Of a stretch of DNA of 7,613 nt, positions 6,528-7,613 are shown one piece after another. How positions within the stretch are numbered: position 1 is the stretch's first letter; every line of letters starts with the position of its first letter. Origin of the DNA: Promethearchaeota archaeon (GTDB taxonomy: Archaea > Asgardarchaeota > Lokiarchaeia > Sigynarchaeales > SOKP01); contig WJKD01000043.1 in NCBI GenBank assembly GCA_014729315.1, forward strand, positions 1 through 7,613. Direction: 5' to 3'. Under the pieces are notes generated by a model, which made no database searches, was not told the origin of the DNA, and saw only the letters and a program-made list of their open reading frames with translations. Made by a program: the position numbers and the translations under genes.

Positions 6528-6748
6528 TATAACCTTCTAAAGCTAGATTTCGCTTAAAAATTCTTAATTTCTTAGAAAAAGTATTAGTTGCATTTCTATA
6601 TAAAGATTTTGGTTTTTTATGGTTAATATTTGGGAGTTAGAAACTTAATATTAATATAGATTTTAATTAATCTTTTTTTTCATGTGATTAAAATCAATTT
6701 TTAATTTGTTTCATTCTGAATCTGATATTTAATTAGTGATATGACTGT

Positions 6749-6767
6749 CAGATAAGATTTTTATCTG
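6749..6767. repeat. 7-bp perfect inverted repeat
   Basis: CAGATAA and TTATCTG flank a five-base GATTT spacer. It could be a small operator or hairpin about 210 bases upstream of the 7TM gene; its length is modest, so chance is possible. Confidence 0.35.
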
Positions 6768-6896
6768 TTAATTTGATTCCTTTCGGTTTTTTCAATAATA
6801 ATCTAAATTGGTTTGTCTTTCATTTCGCTTTTATGCTATAAATCTTATCACTTGCTTGATCTTGTAGAATTGATTTTTTTATTAAAATGTCAATAA

Positions 6897-6905
6897 TTAT
6901 ATAAA
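6897..6905 (+). promoter_or_regulatory. Probable TATA box of the 7TM gene
   Basis: TTATATAAA lies about 75 bases before the ATG at 6977. Initiation 25-28 bases downstream would fall near 6926-6930, inside the left arm of the 11-bp inverted repeat, leaving a leader of about 50 bases that contains the ribosome-binding site. Confidence 0.4.
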
Positions 6906-6923
6906 GGTGAAATTTATGACAAT

Positions 6924-6952
6924 AATATCAATTGGAGATCTCAATTGATATT
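6924..6952. repeat. 11-bp perfect inverted repeat in the 7TM gene leader or operator region
   Basis: The arms AATATCAATTG (6924-6934) and CAATTGATATT (6942-6952) are perfect complements around a seven-base spacer, GAGATCT. The repeat lies between the predicted TATA box and the ribosome-binding site. It therefore sits where a repressor dimer could block initiation, or in RNA where a hairpin just before the ribosome-binding site could affect translation. Confidence 0.75.
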
Positions 6953-6960
6953 TTAGGGTT

Positions 6961-6970
6961 AGGAAGTGAT
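6961..6970 (+). promoter_or_regulatory. Ribosome-binding site of the 7TM gene
   Basis: AGGAAGTGAT differs at one position from AGGAGGTGAT, the full complement of the archaeal 16S rRNA 3' end, and ends six bases before the ATG at 6977. It firmly fixes this start. Confidence 0.8.
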
Positions 6971-6976
6971 ATATTA

Positions 6977-7613
6977 ATGCTCGAATTAGTTGAAATTCTT
7001 CAAGGCATTTCTTGTTTGGTTTATGTGGTTATTTGTTTTATTCTCGGGATTAAAATATCGTTAAAATATCTCAGATATAGACAAAGAGATCTGTTATTAG
7101 TCGGTATAACTTGGATGGGGCTCGCTTTTCCCTGGATACCTGACACTATTAATCTTTTTTTAATTCTCCTCTTTCAAGCTACGCTCAGCAACGCAGTTTA
7201 TTTTATTATCGTGCTCGCAACTCTCCCGGTACCTCTTTTCTGCTGGTTAATTGCATTCACAGATTTCAGGTTTAAAAAGGATCAAAAAATTATTTTATTA
7301 GTCTATCTAATAATAGCAATAGCGTTTGAAATTGCGTTTTTTATACTATTATTCCAAAATGTGAGACTGATTGGTCGATTTCTTGGTCCTTTTCAACCAG
7401 AATATATGTTATTTATTCAATTATATTTATTTGCGATAATTGCTGTCTTTTTTATAACCGGTGTCTTGTTTTTCATTCAATCAATGACTTCAGAGAGTCG
7501 ACAAGTGAAACTTAGGGGAAAGCTGATTTTAGTTGCCTTCTTTCTTTTCACAACGGGCGCAATATTCGAAGTGATTGTGCCATTTATCCCAATATTCGTA
7601 GTTATAACTAGGT
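6977..7613 (+). CDS. Multi-pass (probably 7TM) membrane protein of unknown function, 3' end outside window
   Basis: The frame starts at an ATG with a near-perfect ribosome-binding site and stays open for 212 codons to the window end. Six hydrophobic segments are visible at about residues 6-28, 39-66, 72-95, 104-127, 147-168 and 182-212, joined by short polar loops (KYLRYRQRD at 30-38, DFRFKKDQK at 96-104, SESRQVKLRGK at 172-182). The lysine and arginine loops suggest that the ends after helices 1, 3 and 5 face the cytoplasm. From memory, this layout, with Trp-Pro after helix 2 and a K-x-x-GK loop before helix 6, resembles 7TM proteins that occur in many copies in Lokiarchaeota-like genomes and are annotated as hypothetical. 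It may be a sensory or receptor-like membrane domain, but no catalytic or output domain is seen in the visible part. It is divergent from pstS and not obviously linked to phosphate uptake. Confidence 0.8.
   Translation, partial: MLELVEILQGISCLVYVVICFILGIKISLKYLRYRQRDLLLVGITWMGLAFPWIPDTINLFLILLFQATLSNAVYFIIVLATLPVPLFCWLIAFTDFRFKKDQKIILLVYLIIAIAFEIAFFILLFQNVRLIGRFLGPFQPEYMLFIQLYLFAIIAVFFITGVLFFIQSMTSESRQVKLRGKLILVAFFLFTTGAIFEVIVPFIPIFVVITR

Larger units (their letters stand above)
6281..6976. other. About 700-base non-coding region between divergent pstS and the 7TM gene
   Basis: No convincing gene is visible on either strand. The left part, next to pstS, carries TATAGA-type repeats (6297-6382 and 6503-6527). 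The middle has + strand T-runs (T6 at 6613-6618, T8 at 6673-6680). A 7-bp inverted repeat lies at 6749-6767. The right end holds the TATA box, an 11-bp inverted repeat and the ribosome-binding site of the 7TM gene. It must contain the promoters of both divergent genes. Confidence 0.6.

Noticed and set aside
6661..6725. Possible C/D-box guide RNA (ATGTGATTA followed by CTGA about 45 bases later)
   Set aside because: The first element does not match the box C consensus RUGAUGA and there is no internal C'/D' pair or terminal stem.

Overview
The window looks archaeal, most likely from an Asgard (Lokiarchaeota-like) genome; that lineage call is an inference. It rests on five observations: very AT-rich DNA, ribosome-binding sites of the GGTGAT/AGGAGG type placed 6-9 bases before ATG starts, TTTATATA-like boxes, a phosphate-binding protein anchored by an N-terminal membrane helix with no lipobox, and a 7TM membrane protein resembling a family I remember as common in Asgard genomes. 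No rRNA, tRNA, CRISPR array, insertion sequence or integrase is visible.

Layout. At the left edge (1-888, + strand) lies the C-terminal part of an alkaline-phosphatase-superfamily metalloenzyme (sulfatase / type I phosphodiesterase-like); its start and nucleophile are outside the window. It converges on a minus-strand high-affinity phosphate uptake locus read right to left: pstS (phosphate-binding protein), a 649-base non-coding gap, then a tight cluster of pstC-pstA (one fused 719-residue permease), pstB (ATPase) and phoU. At the right edge, after a roughly 700-base non-coding stretch, a plus-strand 7TM membrane protein of unknown function begins at 6977 and runs off the window.

How the genes work together. 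PstS captures phosphate outside the membrane, the fused PstC-PstA polypeptide forms the channel, PstB hydrolyses ATP, and PhoU is the usual negative modulator or signalling partner of this transporter. The fused permease carries about four additional predicted membrane helices between its PstC and PstA halves. The stop codon of pstCA lies inside the ribosome-binding site of pstB, and phoU follows pstB by 16 bases, so these three are very probably one transcript. pstS has its own T-rich terminator and a separate upstream region, so it is probably transcribed separately. The neighbouring phosphatase-like gene could release phosphate for the transporter, but this is only suggested by proximity.

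The most unusual non-coding signal is a set of same-orientation TATAGA repeats, several spaced by about 10 or 20 bases, upstream of both pst transcription units. The other is a perfect 11-bp inverted repeat between the predicted TATA box and the start codon of the 7TM gene. No PhoR/PhoB-like regulator is encoded in the window.
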